Assembly (NCBI GenBank): GCA_012861695.1
Contig: JAAOOA010000261.1
Coordinates: 310,001 to 374,000, forward strand
DNA: 64,000 bases
DNA from: Trematomus loennbergii
Lineage: Eukaryota > Chordata > Actinopteri > Perciformes > Nototheniidae
Reading direction: 5' to 3'
Shown: in pieces, positions 1-10,629 of the stretch
Layout: each line of letters begins with the position of its first letter
Position numbering within the stretch: position 1 is the first letter of the stretch
Program-made: the position numbers and the translations under genes
The notes under the pieces: generated by a model
Database searches by the model: none
Told to the model about the DNA's origin: nothing
What the model saw: the letters and a program-made list of their open reading frames with translations, nothing else

Positions 1-180
1 GATGACCTGGCCTGTTGAGTGGCCTGCTGGCCTGGCGATGTTTTGTTTTTTTAATTTATTGTGAACGCAACGCTGCGCAAATGTGGTTTGCCTCACACAG
101 AGTGATGTCTGTCTAAATCATGTGGCCTGCCGACATGGCCTATTCCAAACCGATCATAAATCAGGGTGTGTGTATGTGTG

Positions 181-182
<2 letters not shown>

Positions 183-245
<63 letters not shown>
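183..245. repeat. (GA)n microsatellite
   Basis: About 31 uninterrupted GA units. The open frame across it is a simple-repeat artefact (Arg-Glu runs), not a gene. Confidence 0.98.
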
Positions 246-246
<1 letters not shown>

Positions 247-383
247 ACCGGTTACTTGTATTTTTGTTGTTGGCATCTGGTTAGCTAGCTGCTCTAAAAG
301 ATATAAGAAGCTGTTTCAACAACAAGGTGGAGGGAGCGTCCTCTGCTGTCAGACTGAGAGAGATAACCACAGCTCAGGTGAGG

Positions 384-803
384 TTAACCTGTTAAGCCCG
401 AGAGACCCCGGCACTGCCGCAACATCTTGCAGGAAACAGTGTCTGAGGGCATGTTCGTTTAATAAAACTATGAATGTTTTCCGTATAATTCAGTGATATT
501 GAGGGTACCCATCGATTCTGTGTCACCTCACGATGCGGAGAAAAAATAAATAATAAGGTTTTGTGAGTGATTTTCGGTGCAGTAATCTGTTAGCATTTTC
601 GCTCGTTGCTAATTCAGAGGCTCAGTGTAAGCATTGTGGTTTTCTTTTGAAAAAAAAAAAAAAGATCAGTTAGATGAGTTCTTCCCGTTACATGGATATA
701 AAACATTTATAGTTTATTAAATGAACATGCCCTCAGACACTGTTTCCTGCAAGATGTTGCGGCAGTGCCCCGGTACCGGGGTCTCTCGGGCTTAACAGGT
801 TAA
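384..803. mobile_element. TTAA-flanked inverted-repeat element (MITE)
   Basis: Seen: the ends are perfect inverted repeats, starting CCTGTTAAGCCCGAGAGACC on the left and ending in the complement on the right. Each end is flanked by TTAA (384-387 and 800-803). The inverted match continues about 80 bp inward through a stretch ending near 470. There is no coding content. Known: piggyBac and Kolobok transposons duplicate TTAA. Inferred: a non-autonomous member of one of these superfamilies. The core at 541-720 is shared with the larger foldback at 14.2-17.2 kb. Confidence 0.8.
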
Positions 804-966
804 ATAGTAACCCCTGTCCATATGTTTATTATTGGGTAGTAGATTTAAACTATAGGGCTATCACTATGGGCAGCAACGCTGTAAATATTCACAAATAAAT
901 CCAGCAAAATGGAACAAAGAAAACTGGTAGTGGCCTGGCTGGGTGCATAATTCTCGGCCTGACTTA
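804..966. other. Unannotated spacer
   Basis: No gene, clear repeat or coding similarity recognised. Confidence 0.4.
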
Positions 967-1620
967 TGGCGCATTTCCATAGCAGGGCCTCGCTCGGCTT
1001 AGGCTATAGTTAGGCCTTGTTAGGACTGGCTCACTTTATGCTGCGTTTCCATTACAGTTTAGTAGCTGGGGCAGTAACTATAGTAACGCAGTGTAGGCGG
1101 AGCCGTGACGTCATATTCAATGCGAACCACAGAAAAACAAAAGTTAAACAAGTACAAACCACAGACTGTCTGTGTCATGGTGAATACAGTCGCTGGTTTG
1201 TTTATGTCTGTAGGCCGTTGTGAGTGTGGACGGTCGGAGCATATACTGCGTTAGCTTAGCCGATCTCCATTCAGAAAACACGCATTTTAAAAGGTTTTTC
1301 GCCTGCCGTCTGTCTGCAGACTTGTCAAAGCATTAATTCACAGTTTTTACTAACTGGTATCAGTATGTTGTTACTTCGGCATCATTTTGATACGTGTATT
1401 ACAATTAAATCACGGTCAAATATGTTCATTTTGTTGTAGTTGTAGCCCCATTGCCAGCGATTCTCTCTCTAGTTTAGCATACTCAGCCCGACTCAGCCTG
1501 GTTGTTGGCCCGCTATGAACCTCGATTTTATGGGGCCAGAAAAAACGCCTACGCCAAGTGGAAACGCAACCAAAAAACGGGCCGTGCTCGGCACGCTTAA
1601 ACTATAGTGGAAATGCGCCA
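967..1620. mobile_element. PIF/Harbinger-like MITE
   Basis: The terminal inverted repeat TGGCGCATTTCCA starts at 967 and its complement ends at 1620. Both ends are flanked by TTA (964-966 and 1621-1623). A 3-bp TTA target duplication is the PIF/Harbinger signature. No transposase is encoded in the 654 bp, so this is non-autonomous. Confidence 0.8.
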
Positions 1621-2589
1621 TTATGTCCCAGTCCCGCCCTGCTCAGAAGTACTTAAGTAAAAGTAGTATACTGCAGGGTAGCTTGTGAATTTACTCCAGG
1701 TGTAACTAAAGTCTGATTTAAGAGTTGATCATATTTCACATCATTAATCCAGATCTGTAAAGTGACTAAAGGCAGGCTCAACGCTAACTTTTAAAAGTGG
1801 TTGCCAAAACTGAAAATATGGTTGCCATTTTTAGTCACCTTATATTTTAAATAATTAAGATACTATACAGTTATACATCAAGTTAATAATGAACATGTGA
1901 CACAAAAGAATGTTCAAATGCTTTACAATCAGTAATTAACACAATTATTTGAAACTTAAGTGGTAGTAAACTTGTCCACCCTCAATTGCTGGTATACAAA
2001 ATACCAGTAGTGCAGCTGTTGTCTGTTCTTCACAGATCCCTCACAAATGAATTGAGCAAGTCACTAGTTTCAGTGTTTCCCCTACCATTGTCTTGGCGGG
2101 GTGCTGCGCCCTGCAAACGGAGCCCCGCGTCCCGTCTGAAATTCAAGGTGTTTTTTTTTATTAAAAAAAAATATATATATATATATAGCACCAAATTGCA
2201 ACTGAAGTAATCTATCTACGGTCACTTTTCACATTGAACATGTGCTCTTTTATTAAATAAACTAAACACCTATGTTATTTATCCAATGTATGTGCATGTT
2301 TCAGTGTCCACTGCTTTGCGTATTCACATTCTCCCTCCGCTCTGTTTCTGAAGGGCGGGGCTCCGGGCTTGAGTAAATCTACTTACTACTACCACCAACG
2401 CTCATTAGTTCACAGTGGCACAGGATCATCTGCCAATACAAGCACTTTTGTTCATGTTTAATCCATAATAATATATAAAATTATAGTTGGATCTTTTTGT
2501 CTTGTTATTATTAGCAGAGAAAATGTAATGTTTGTAGTACAACTATATACAATTAATTCTACCAATCTCGGTGGGAACCGGATTAGGAG

Positions 2590-2674
2590 TAGGGATGCCA
2601 GCGATTATTCGATTAATATTCGCCAGGGCTGTCCGATTTTCTAATTTGATCATGGTCAGTTTCTGGCATCCCTA
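2590..2674. mobile_element. 85-bp hAT micro-element
   Basis: Ends TAGGGATGCCAG and CTGGCATCCCTA, with a perfect 8-bp duplication ATTAGGAG on both sides. An 8-bp duplication with TAGGG-type termini fits hAT. A 539-bp relative with the same termini lies at 55945-56483. The other arm of the inverted duplication lacks it. Confidence 0.85.
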
Positions 2675-2746
2675 ATTAGGAGGGGCGAAAATATTTCCAA
2701 TTACACAAGGGGGGCCTGACTGAAAACGGTTGGAACTACTGAGCTA

Positions 2747-2831
2747 GACGACTGTATAAGGAGACGATAGGTTGGGACGTGTCACGTGTGCCAGAGACGA
2801 TAGGTTGGGACGTGTCACGTGTGCCACATTT
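2747..2831 (-). repeat. CACGTG minisatellite, 2-unit allele
   Basis: Two ~34-bp units of the minisatellite that has about 48 units at 20023-21490 and 12 at 53513-53875. It is in reverse orientation relative to those. Confidence 0.9.
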
Positions 2832-2889
2832 CACCAATGACGTCATAGGAGCCAAATAGAGATGTGGGTAAGGAGGAAAAGAGAGAGGG

Positions 2890-3281
2890 GCCGTTTCTCA
2901 ATCGCGAGGATATTGGCTTCCAAGCCAATATTTCAAGGATGCTACGTCATCGAGTGCCACCGAAGGACTGTTCCAATCTCCAGCATACTTGGAATTCCAC
3001 CGTGGCCACGTCCTTGGTTTGGGGGAAATTTCGAGGCTGCACATGGGTAGACTTCGCGTCCTTAAAATCCCCACAATGCTTTGCGCATGGACCAATTTCC
3101 CCAAATCTGTGGCGGAAGATGTAAGGCGGGGCCTCTCATATGACGCACACCTGCACACTTGCTAGCCTGTTCCACCCTTTCTTTTTCCGAATGCCAGGAA
3201 GTATTCTTGCCTTGCTTCTGAAGCAAGATGCTCGGCTCGGCTGTGCTACCAAGCCAGCATCCTCGCGATTGAGAAACGGCC
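2890..3281. mobile_element. MITE with GCCGTTTCTCAATCGCGAGG termini
   Basis: The inverted ends GCCGTTTCTCAATCGCGAGG and complement enclose 392 bp. The other arm (near 19915-19925) is an empty site in which the flanks GAGAGAGGG and TTTTATTTTCTG are nearly joined. A short AGGG duplication is likely. No coding content; the overlapping open frames are incidental. Superfamily not resolved. Confidence 0.75.
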
Positions 3282-4128
3282 AGGGTTTTATTTTCTGAAT
3301 ATTTGAGAGTCTCCTTACACACCGGGGACACATATTTATGTATAAAAGACATCAAAAAGTGCATTTTGCATACTAGGTTCCCTTTAAGTAAAAGTATGCA
3401 AGTATTCTCAGAAACATGCACCTTCTTATGTAAAAGTAATGATACTGCAATGAAATGTTCCCTGTCAGTGTTTGATTTATGATGTTTCTTGATTATTGTC
3501 AGTGTCGCATTTTACTGCTGTTCATGTTTAAGGTTGCACTTCTATAAATGATGATAGAAGAGGGAACCCGCAATCTGAATACACCCAAAATGTAATTTTG
3601 TATTTCTTGTCTCAAGATGAAAAAAATAAATACATACATTTAACAATGAATTAATCATTAAAAAATACATTTATAATGGCGAACATTAAAAAAGAAGAGA
3701 GATGAATAGTGGAACAACTGCAAAAGGAAACATTTATTATTTTATGAATTAAAAATGTTCTACATTTATTTTGTATATTACTTTTTGGTCAATATAATTG
3801 CATGATAATTCATTTATTAATTCCTTATATGTAATGTATTCACTTTAAATCAAAGAAATTCTTTTTCAGCTTAAAAAAAGAGTTGAAAGTGAATTGTGTA
3901 AAGAACAATGCAATTCATCGCAGAAAATCCTTTGATTAATCATGATTCAAATGTGTAATCGTTGCCCAGCTATAATAAATAGTCTTAAGTGTTACCAAAG
4001 ACTTTAGCGTGTTACCAAAGAGTTTAAAGCAGGGATGTCCAAACTTTTTTCACAGAGGGCCACATACAGAAAAATATACGAAGGGCTGGGCCACTCATAA
4101 AGGTGAGGTATATCGCCTCGTAAGTTAA

Positions 4129-4363
4129 AGGTGGGGTAGGTAAGTTTGAGAAACCGGCTCGAGATACACTTTTTGTTATATTCCATGGAATGCTCTTAAC
4201 ATCACGATGGCAATGAATATCTTAAGTGCTTTGACAACAAATCCATAAAAAAATGTCATCTGTGGAAGCCGTAGTACTGTAAAAAGCACGACCAATCATC
4301 TGAGCCGGCCCGGCTAAAATAACTGGATGGCCTACCTGCCTGTCAGCCTTCCATCTGTGCACA
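4129..4363 (+). mobile_element. AGGTGGGGTAGG MITE, 3' truncated
   Basis: Starts after TTAA (4125-4128) with AGGTGGGGTAGGTAAGTTTG. It matches the copies at 4885, 38481, 45948 and 52939 for about 235 bp, then is cut off by the hAT-like end at 4364. Confidence 0.8.
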
Positions 4364-4860
4364 CAGGGGCGCCGTACGGGGGTGAAAAGTTAGGACGATT
4401 CTAAAGGCCCGTGACTGACAGGGGCCCAAACCGTTTTAGAACATTAAGAAAACATTTTTTAAGTAACCTTTCATCATTCATCAATAATTAACATCAATAG
4501 AAATTTATATTGATAATGTACTCACAAACTTACGATTCATTTAACTTATTTTCTTCCAAAAGTTAATTATCCAAAGTCTCTGTACACCCCCTTCTATTTA
4601 CATGTAATGGTTTGGTCCTGCCTCCAACCGCCTTTCTAGCAGAGAGTGAGAGCATGTGAGGAGGGATGCTAGGACTTACGTGTGTTGTGTACCATGTCTC
4701 AACGACTAACAAAGTCAGGCTTTCCAAAAAGTAAGAAGAGAAAGACAGAGAGAGGGACTAAAGGGCGACAGTATGTCAACCAGTCTTTCAAAAGAAAAGG
4801 TGGGTGTGGTCCATGAGTGGCGGAAATTAGTCTGTTAGCCAAGTGTAGTCCATTGTAAAT
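4364..4860 (+). mobile_element. hAT-like element fragment
   Basis: It begins CAGGGGCGCCGTACGGGGG, typical of hAT termini, and interrupts the preceding MITE. No matching right end is seen, so it is truncated. A 40-codon frame (4694-4816) starts MSQRLTKSGFPKSKKRK and is Lys/Arg-rich. This resembles the N-terminus of TTF/ZMYM-type hAT transposases, but the resemblance is weak and the frame stops early. Confidence 0.45.
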
Positions 4861-4884
4861 AATAATTTACTAAGCTGACATTAA

Positions 4885-5266
4885 AGGTGGGGTATGTAAT
4901 TTATTTCAGAAACACTTGTTATATTCCATGGAATGCTCTTAACATCCCGATAGAAATGAATATATTAAATGCTTTGACAATAAATACATAAAAAAATGTA
5001 ATCTGTGGAAGCCGTGGCGCTGTAAAAAAGCACGACCAATCATTTTAGCCGGCCCGGCTAAAGTAACTGGATGGCCTACCTGCCTGTCAGCCTTCCATCT
5101 GTGCACAAACATATCTCGTGCCCTCATTGGTCATGTGCGCGTTTGTGTGTGTTGGAGGAGGGGCTCTGTAAGGAAGACTGAAGGAAGGGGCAGATTTTTT
5201 CCAGTTGTGTACTTTCAAAATTCTAGCGCACTCAAGATGGTTTCTCCAAAATGACATACCCCACCT
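4885..5266 (+). mobile_element. AGGTGGGGTAGG MITE, complete
   Basis: 382 bp between TTAA at 4881-4884 and TTAA at 5267-5270, with inverted ends AGGTGGGGTA and TACCCCACCT. This is the best complete copy of a five-copy family in the window. TTAA flanks imply a piggyBac- or Kolobok-mobilised element. No coding content. Confidence 0.85.
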
Positions 5267-5274
5267 TTAAGTAC

Positions 5275-5655
5275 TGTTAATATCTTCACAGAAAATTCTG
5301 AGGTTTTTCATTTCACTGCTCTTTTAGCTGACATTTAATAAATGCAGGTACATTTTTAGCAGCTATTCATACTAAATAAGTTGTCCCTCCCCCTGGTGCC
5401 AGGACCAACAGATCCATCTTTAGGCTCAGCAGCCCTTTCCCCCCATAATGCTGAACCTGAACCAGCTTTTCTCCCAACTGAAGGAGGTGAGCAGCATTGT
5501 GTTGAATGACATCCCACTTAACATATCTGAAGGGAGACTGGAATACAACACACACACACATATATATATATATATACACACATATACATATCAAAACAAA
5601 AAGCCAACATCTCATTTCAATTATACATTTCAAACACAGTATTTTACCACATATT
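5275..5655 (+). other. Exon-like duplicated segment of unknown function
   Basis: The frame at 5448-5550 reads MLNLNQLFSQLKEVSSIVLN and continues about 14 residues, followed by a microsatellite. The inverted copy at 13888-14203 preserves nearly the same reading (one conservative Ile/Met change) plus flanking sequence. The conservation may be only that of a recent duplication. I do not recognise the family. It could be an exon of the ZNF-gene intron region or a fragment of an unknown transposon protein. Confidence 0.35.
5548..5591. repeat. (AC)n(AT)n microsatellite
   Basis: Alternating CA then TA dinucleotides. The arm copy near 13920 is much shorter. Confidence 0.9.
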
Positions 5656-5658
5656 TAA

Positions 5659-6481
5659 AAGGAGAGGTGTCATGCTTTTCCGGTTATTACCCGTCCCGTT
5701 GTGTATTATGAAGGTTTCTATGCATGTAAACGGTGTGCAGAGTCAAAACCCTCAAAGTACACCCTATAGCGAGTAAAACTCTAACACAGAGAAGACCTCC
5801 CCAAAACGCCTCGTTGGAGATACGTCATTGTCCATTTGATTCTTCCGGGTACGGCATGATGTCAACCCGTACCCGGAACGAAATGGACCAATCCGTGGAG
5901 CCGTTACGTTACGTCCATGGCGCCGTTACGTTAAGCCCCCGCTGATTGGTCCAAATTGACCAATCCACGGACTTCCTCACACACACATCTGTGTGCAGGG
6001 AGCAGGCAGCTCAGCTGATTTCTCCTCCCTGGCTGCAGGCTGATAACAGACAGTTGGGATCGCGGCAAAATTCTCTCTGCAGACCCATTCTCACAGCGTT
6101 TATCAACCTTTTTCTTACTCAATATCAAGCCACACTTATTGTTTTTAATCCGGCTGTGAGTTTGTGTGTGCTCAGGATGAGTTTGGCTGTGTTTCGCTAT
6201 GTATCCTAAACAAGGAAACAACACCTCCACGGAGCTCAGCGCGATTCACAACGTCCCGACCAATCAGAGCACACTGTGCTCATGGGGAGGGTGGGGGTGG
6301 AGCTTTTGGAGCTACAACAAGCCGTTAAAGGCAGAGAGTGAAATTCAGTGAATACACGTAGTTTACAGAGATGCTGTATGAGAAACCAATGTGAGTTTGG
6401 AAAAATGCACAGTATAAATCTATTCTAGTAGACCTCAACAATGGAATTATGATCAGTGGAAATGGCCATGACACCTCTCCT
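5659..6481. mobile_element. TTAA element with AGGAGAGGTGTCATG ends
   Basis: About 823 bp with inverted ends AGGAGAGGTGTCATG and complement, flanked by TTAA (5655-5658 and 6482-6485). The inverted arm copy at 13885-13895 is the empty site: CATATTTAAGTTATA is continuous there, with one TTAA. This shows insertion with TTAA duplication. Inside is a 12-bp-arm palindrome, TTCCGGGTACGG near 5843 with its complement. The open frames do not resemble known proteins. Confidence 0.85.
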
Positions 6482-7496
6482 TTAAGTTATATTTATTTGG
6501 ATTTATGCATTCATGTTGAGAATGTTCCATTCAAAAATGTTATTATTAAAAAGGCATTTACACCATAAACGATGGAGATGTCCCGATCCGATCACGTGAT
6601 CGGGGATCGGAGCCAATCACGTGATTTTCAAAAGATCGGAATCGGGAGAAAAAAATTGGGGATCGGGAATTTTTTTTTTATTTGATAAAATATTTTTATT
6701 ATTTTTATTTAATGTTACAAAACAAAAATGACCATGTTCACATCTTAAAGTCATCCTGAGGCCTTAGTTTTGGTTTAAAATTACACAACATCATGTATGT
6801 TTTGCTTCTTTTGGGCTTGTTTGCATAGACCTGAGGCCTGTACTACGAAGCTGGTTCAACCTAACCTGGATATGTTTGAGTTAGCCGGTTGGCCCAATCC
6901 AAAACATACGCGCTCTCGCTAAGCTGTACTACGACGCTGGTTATCAAGTGGATCGCTCAAGCCAGCCGTGTCCTATCTAGTTAGGTGCGCGTTCACATGA
7001 AAGGGGTGGTATTTGGAGCATTCGACCAATCACAAACATGGACAAGCGTAGTGACAGCGCAGCGTCATACTTCCTGAATGAAAAGTGAACTTTAATATTA
7101 GTCAAATATGAAGAAGTTAAACTTTAAACATCCATGACGTAAACACTTTATCCAGGATAAAAGCCACATAGCTGCACCTGCAAGGTGAATACAGCTGGTA
7201 AAAGAAAAGCGTTTGAATGCATACATTAACTAAAATTAATTACATTTGACTCGAGTGTTTCGTCAACTTAATGTGTTGCTTAAAATAATACTTCTGCATA
7301 CAGTATGTGACACTGTGAGTGTTGCACGGCCAGATACGGCTCAAGAAGCTGACTCAGATAAGGAAATATGATACATTATGATGTGATATGATATGAATGA
7401 TAATGGGACACATCGACATCTGCACTCACAGTGCCGCGGACTGTACGTAATGTTACTTTGATCCGGTTACTTATGTTGTGGCAGATATTTAAGTAA

Positions 7497-8309
7497 TAGG
7501 GATGTCCCGATCACCTTTTTTTGCTCCCGATCCGATTCCGATCATTTGATTTTGACAATCTGCCGATACCGATTTTTCCCGATCCGATCTTTATGCAATG
7601 CATTAAGAGAAAAAAAAGGTAACAGATAACGGCTGTCATCCAACGCGATGAATTCAGCAATTATTGGCTGTTCTTTTTTTGGCCTTTTCACTGTTCTGGG
7701 GCAGTTTCTCTTTCCTTTTAAAAGTCTCTGAAAGTGTCGGTTGTTTCAGTGCTGTTACCTGAGTGGCCGCTGTGTACTCGTCGTGTCGTTGTTGGTGTTT
7801 GTATTAGATTGGTCGTTTTGAACGTAGCTCTGTTCTTTCCACCACGTGGATCCTCCGCCTTGCAAACATTGCATCTGGCTGTTACACTGCCTTCGCTTTC
7901 AATTTTATAATACTTCCAAACTCCTGACATTTTCTCTGTCCCGACTCCCGAGTCACCAGCTGAACGTAGCCTCTTGTTAGCTTACTGCTACTATTAGACA
8001 CTGCGCCCACTCTGTTGCCAGATTTGAGAGAAATAAGCAACCAGGTCTATGAAAACAAGCCCAAAAGAAGCAACACATACATGATGTTGTGTAATTTTAA
8101 ACCAAAACTAAGGCCTCAGGATGACTTTAAGACGTGAACATGGTCATTTTTGTTTTGTAACATTAAATAAAATAAAAATATTTATATAAAAAAAAAAAAT
8201 AATAAAATAAAATTCCCGATCCCCGATTTTTTTCTCCCGATTCCGATCTTTTGAAAATCACGTGATCGGCTCCGATCCCCGATCACGTGATCGGATTGGG
8301 ACATCTCTA
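7497..8309 (-). mobile_element. hAT/ZBED element, innermost of nest
   Basis: 813 bp from TAGGGATGTCCCGATC to GATTGGGACATCTCTA, with a perfect 8-bp duplication TTAAGTAA at 7489-7496 and 8310-8317. Same family as its great-host 6573-9290 but in the opposite orientation. Coding content is a BED-finger remnant on the minus strand. Confidence 0.95.
7718..7930 (-). pseudogene. BED zinc-finger remnant of hAT transposase
   Basis: The frame begins MSGVWKYYKIESEGSVTARC, with the BED pattern aromatic-x-x-aromatic and Cys-x2-Cys (RCNVCKAE). After the first Cys pair and about 16 further residues the frame diverges, and the His-x4-His half is lost to a deletion relative to 8825-9184. DNA-binding N-terminus only, with no catalytic domain. 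Not functional as a transposase. Confidence 0.85.
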
Positions 8310-8824
8310 TTAAGTAAGCTTTCTTAACGCTAATGTTATAATCAGTCAGATTGCTCTGAAGATGGGAGGGGATATTCTATTAATGTTCACGTTCACACAG
8401 TCAGTTGATTTTTGCCGGCCGTCTTCCTGCAACGGCAGTTTTTCTGTATTTCCTCTATCCTGTAATATGACTTGATAGATTTAAACTCCACACACGGAGC
8501 TCTGATTGGTCAGCAGGCGGTGCTTTCACTGAGTTGATCTCTTAGCCTGCAACCTAACCTGCTCCCGAGGAGGTTAGCCGCTCAGCATAAGTTACCATGG
8601 AGATCTAGCCCGCTAAAAAGAGAACCAGCATCGTAGGACCGGAAAGCCCGAGTTTTCCCTGAAGTCAGCCGGCTAAGCGAAAATCCGGCTTCGTAGTACA
8701 GGCCTCTGGTTGCTTATTTCTCTCAAATCTGGCAACAGAGTGGGCAGGGCGCAGTGTCTAATAGTAGCAGTAAGCTAACGAGAGGCTACGTTCAGCTGGT
8801 GACTCGGGAGTCGGGACAGAGAAA

Positions 8825-9184
8825 ATGTCAGGAGTTTGGAAGTATTATAAAATTGAAAGCGAAGGCAGTGTAACAGCCAGATGCAATGTTTGCAAGGCGG
8901 AGGTTCCGCGTGGTGGAAAGAACAGAGCTATGTTCAACACGACCAATCTAATACGCCACCTGAGAAACAAACACCAACAACAACACAACGAGTACACAGC
9001 GGCACAACCAATACTTTCAGAGACTTTTAAAGGAAAGAGAAACTGCCCCAGAACAGTGAAAAGGCCAAAAATAACAACCAAGATAGCTGAATTCATCGTG
9101 TTGGATGACCAGCCGTTATCTGTGGTGGAGAACGTGGGGTTTAAGGGACAACTTGAATGCTTTTTTCCTTTTTTTTCCTCTTAA
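8825..9184 (+). pseudogene. hAT (ZBED-like) transposase N-terminal fragment
   Basis: 119 codons. The BED zinc finger spans residues ~3-58: VWKYY, Cys-x2-Cys in RCNVCKAE, and His-x4-His in RHLRNKH. It is followed by the family linker ending IAEFIVLDDQPLSVVENVGF. In full hAT transposases this leads into the RNase H-like catalytic region, which is absent here; the frame runs into a T-rich stretch and the element's 3' end. It could at most encode a short DNA-binding peptide. Confidence 0.85.
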
Positions 9185-9354
9185 TGCATTGCATAAAGAT
9201 CGGATCGGGAAAAATCGGTATCGGCAGATTTTCAAAATCAAATGATCGGAATCGGATCGGGAGCAAAAAAAGGTGATCAGGACATCCCTATGCACAGTGT
9301 TATATTTCACAGCTCAGTGTCAGTAAATACTGTGTAGTTAGTATTGGACTACAA

Positions 9355-9830
9355 CAGGGGTACTCAAATACAAATCTTAAAGGTCCAAAACATTTTTTTC
9401 AATAAGACAAAGGTCCGTTTATTACGGTCATTCAAACTTTTAAACAATTGCAACAAGATTCTTAACACAAGGTTGCAAAAACAAAAATAATCTGTATGCA
9501 GCAGTTTTCATTGTTATTGTGTCTGTCTTGATCCCTCAGAGTCGCAGTGTAAGAGCTGCACAGTTATGAATAAAGGCAGCTGCACCCTCTTTCATTCAGT
9601 ATTCCCATTATTGCTTTATAAATGTCCTTGCCCCCTTGTGTGTCCACTGAGGTTCGTCAGGCCCAACACATCTTCAACAAACTCCCCCTTTGCCTCATCA
9701 TAAAAACTCACAAACACCAGCAACTGAGCATTGTCAGTGGTGTCAGTGGACTCATCCACAGCTAAGGAAATGCACTGTGCATTTTTTATTCCATCACAAA
9801 GCTGATTAATCAAATCACCAGCCAGTATTT
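9355..9830 (-). mobile_element. hAT element fragment with CAGGGG end
   Basis: Starts CAGGGGTACTCAAATAC, a Charlie-like hAT terminus. Minus-strand coding at 9616-9816 lies behind it. The right boundary is unclear and no target duplication is found. Confidence 0.55.
9616..9816 (-). pseudogene. hAT transposase catalytic-core fragment (GTF2IRD2/ZMYM-like)
   Basis: The reading frame carries LAVDESTDTTDNAQLLVFVS then GEFVEDVLGLTNL. This matches the block around the first catalytic Asp of SCAND3/GTF2IRD2-type hAT transposases (VDESTD...AQLLVF). Past 9616 the expected DIYKAI-like block continues in another frame, so a frameshift is present. A broken fragment only. Confidence 0.75.
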
Positions 9831-10129
9831 ATGTTCTTCTGGTTGCTGTGGAATCTGAGAGGGGATTTGCTTGATTTGACCTGTTGTTTCCTCTTTTTGT
9901 TTGCCTTCAAACATGGTCTCCATCACTTCAGTCATGCATTCTTTTATACTTCAGTTATTATCCAGTGGAATGTCCTTACCTACTTAGTAAATCAAAGTGG
10001 TTACTTTTTTTTGGCTGGGCAGTGTAGTTTTACACACCGTCTTATTTGACTTTCTCAGGACTTAAAACTGTTTTTTGGGGGCAGACCCCCACAAAGAAAA
10101 AATATATTTACACACGTAAGGTCATCATC

Positions 10130-10324
10130 TTAACAGTTTTGTATGCTCATCCGTGAGCAGAGCATCAAGTTGACATGTCTATTACAGCTGAATGCGGCGA
10201 TTACCATTTTGTTCAGCCTCACAAACGTATTAAGATCAACAGCTTTAGTGCGTTTTGATTCAATGCTGAGTACAGCCAAACTTGACAGTCTCTTCTCTGT
10301 CATTGTAGACCGCAAATACCTCAT
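10130..10324 (-). pseudogene. hAT C-terminal (hATC-like) fragment
   Basis: The frame MRYLRSTMTEKRLSSLAVLS followed by IESKRTKAVDLNTF resembles the C-terminal dimerisation region of GTF2IRD2/ZMYM-like hAT transposases. On the minus strand it lies upstream of the catalytic fragment at 9616-9816, so the two are not colinear. They must come from different insertions or a rearranged one. Confidence 0.6.
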
Positions 10325-10629
10325 TCCTTCAGTACTTGGGTCAGAAATTCGAATGCTTCTCGTTTTGCGCCGTCCCGTTCAAATGAAATCTCCGCCAATC
10401 ATATTTCCACGCTCGCGCCAGGGCCGGGGAGGGGTTACAAGACGTGCATCTTGTGCTGCATTCACTTGCACTCGGACATTAGAGACTTTCTCTCATAAAT
10501 GTCAAATGAGCCACAACTTTGTGATTGTCACATATTATCTGGTTAAGTGCGGCAAAGTGCAGAATACCATTTTGATAAGGGATCAATGTGTGTAGTCTTT
10601 AATATTAAACATGATCGCTGGTTGATAGC

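Larger units (their letters stand above)
1624..6572 (-). repeat. Left arm of a ~20-kb inverted duplication
   Basis: Segments here recur inverted in 13.8-22.2 kb. 1640-2740 pairs with 22200-21490, 2830-3410 with 20025-19823, 3411-3880 with 17800-17285, 5275-5655 with 14203-13888, and 6482-6572 with 13888-13797. Pairing continues at 11.34-11.87 kb with 13.15-13.68 kb, including a ZNF first exon. Elements found in only one arm (2590, 2890, 5659, 17801 and others) mark insertions after duplication. At 1624 the pairing is lost next to the Harbinger-like MITE. Confidence 0.8.
6834..8705. mobile_element. AGGCCTGTACTACGAAGC element, middle of nest
   Basis: Inverted ends AGGCCTGTACTACGAAGC and complement, with CTG duplicated at 6831-6833 and 8706-8708. 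It sits inside the hAT at 6573-9290 and itself hosts the hAT at 7497-8309. Without that guest it is about 1.05 kb and has no recognisable coding sequence. Superfamily uncertain; the 3-bp duplication is compatible with PIF/Harbinger-like elements. Confidence 0.8.
6573..9290 (+). mobile_element. hAT/ZBED element, outer member of a nest
   Basis: Starts TGGAGATGTCCCGATCCG and ends TCAGGACATCCCTA. It is the same family as 7497-8309 and 18355-19176. It is split by a 1872-bp insertion at 6834-8705. Rejoining at CTG restores the sequence seen uninterrupted at 18.9 kb. The flanks (ATAAACGA and TGCACAGT) do not match, so the target duplication is lost. It retains only the N-terminal BED finger of the transposase, so it is non-autonomous. 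Confidence 0.8.

Noticed and set aside
83..496. 137-codon frame with Arg-Glu run
   Set aside because: Its centre is the (GA)n microsatellite and its end is a MITE; no domain.
2862..3421. Overlapping frames of 60-119 codons on both strands
   Set aside because: They lie across the 2890-3281 MITE and its flanks; no conservation with the other arm.
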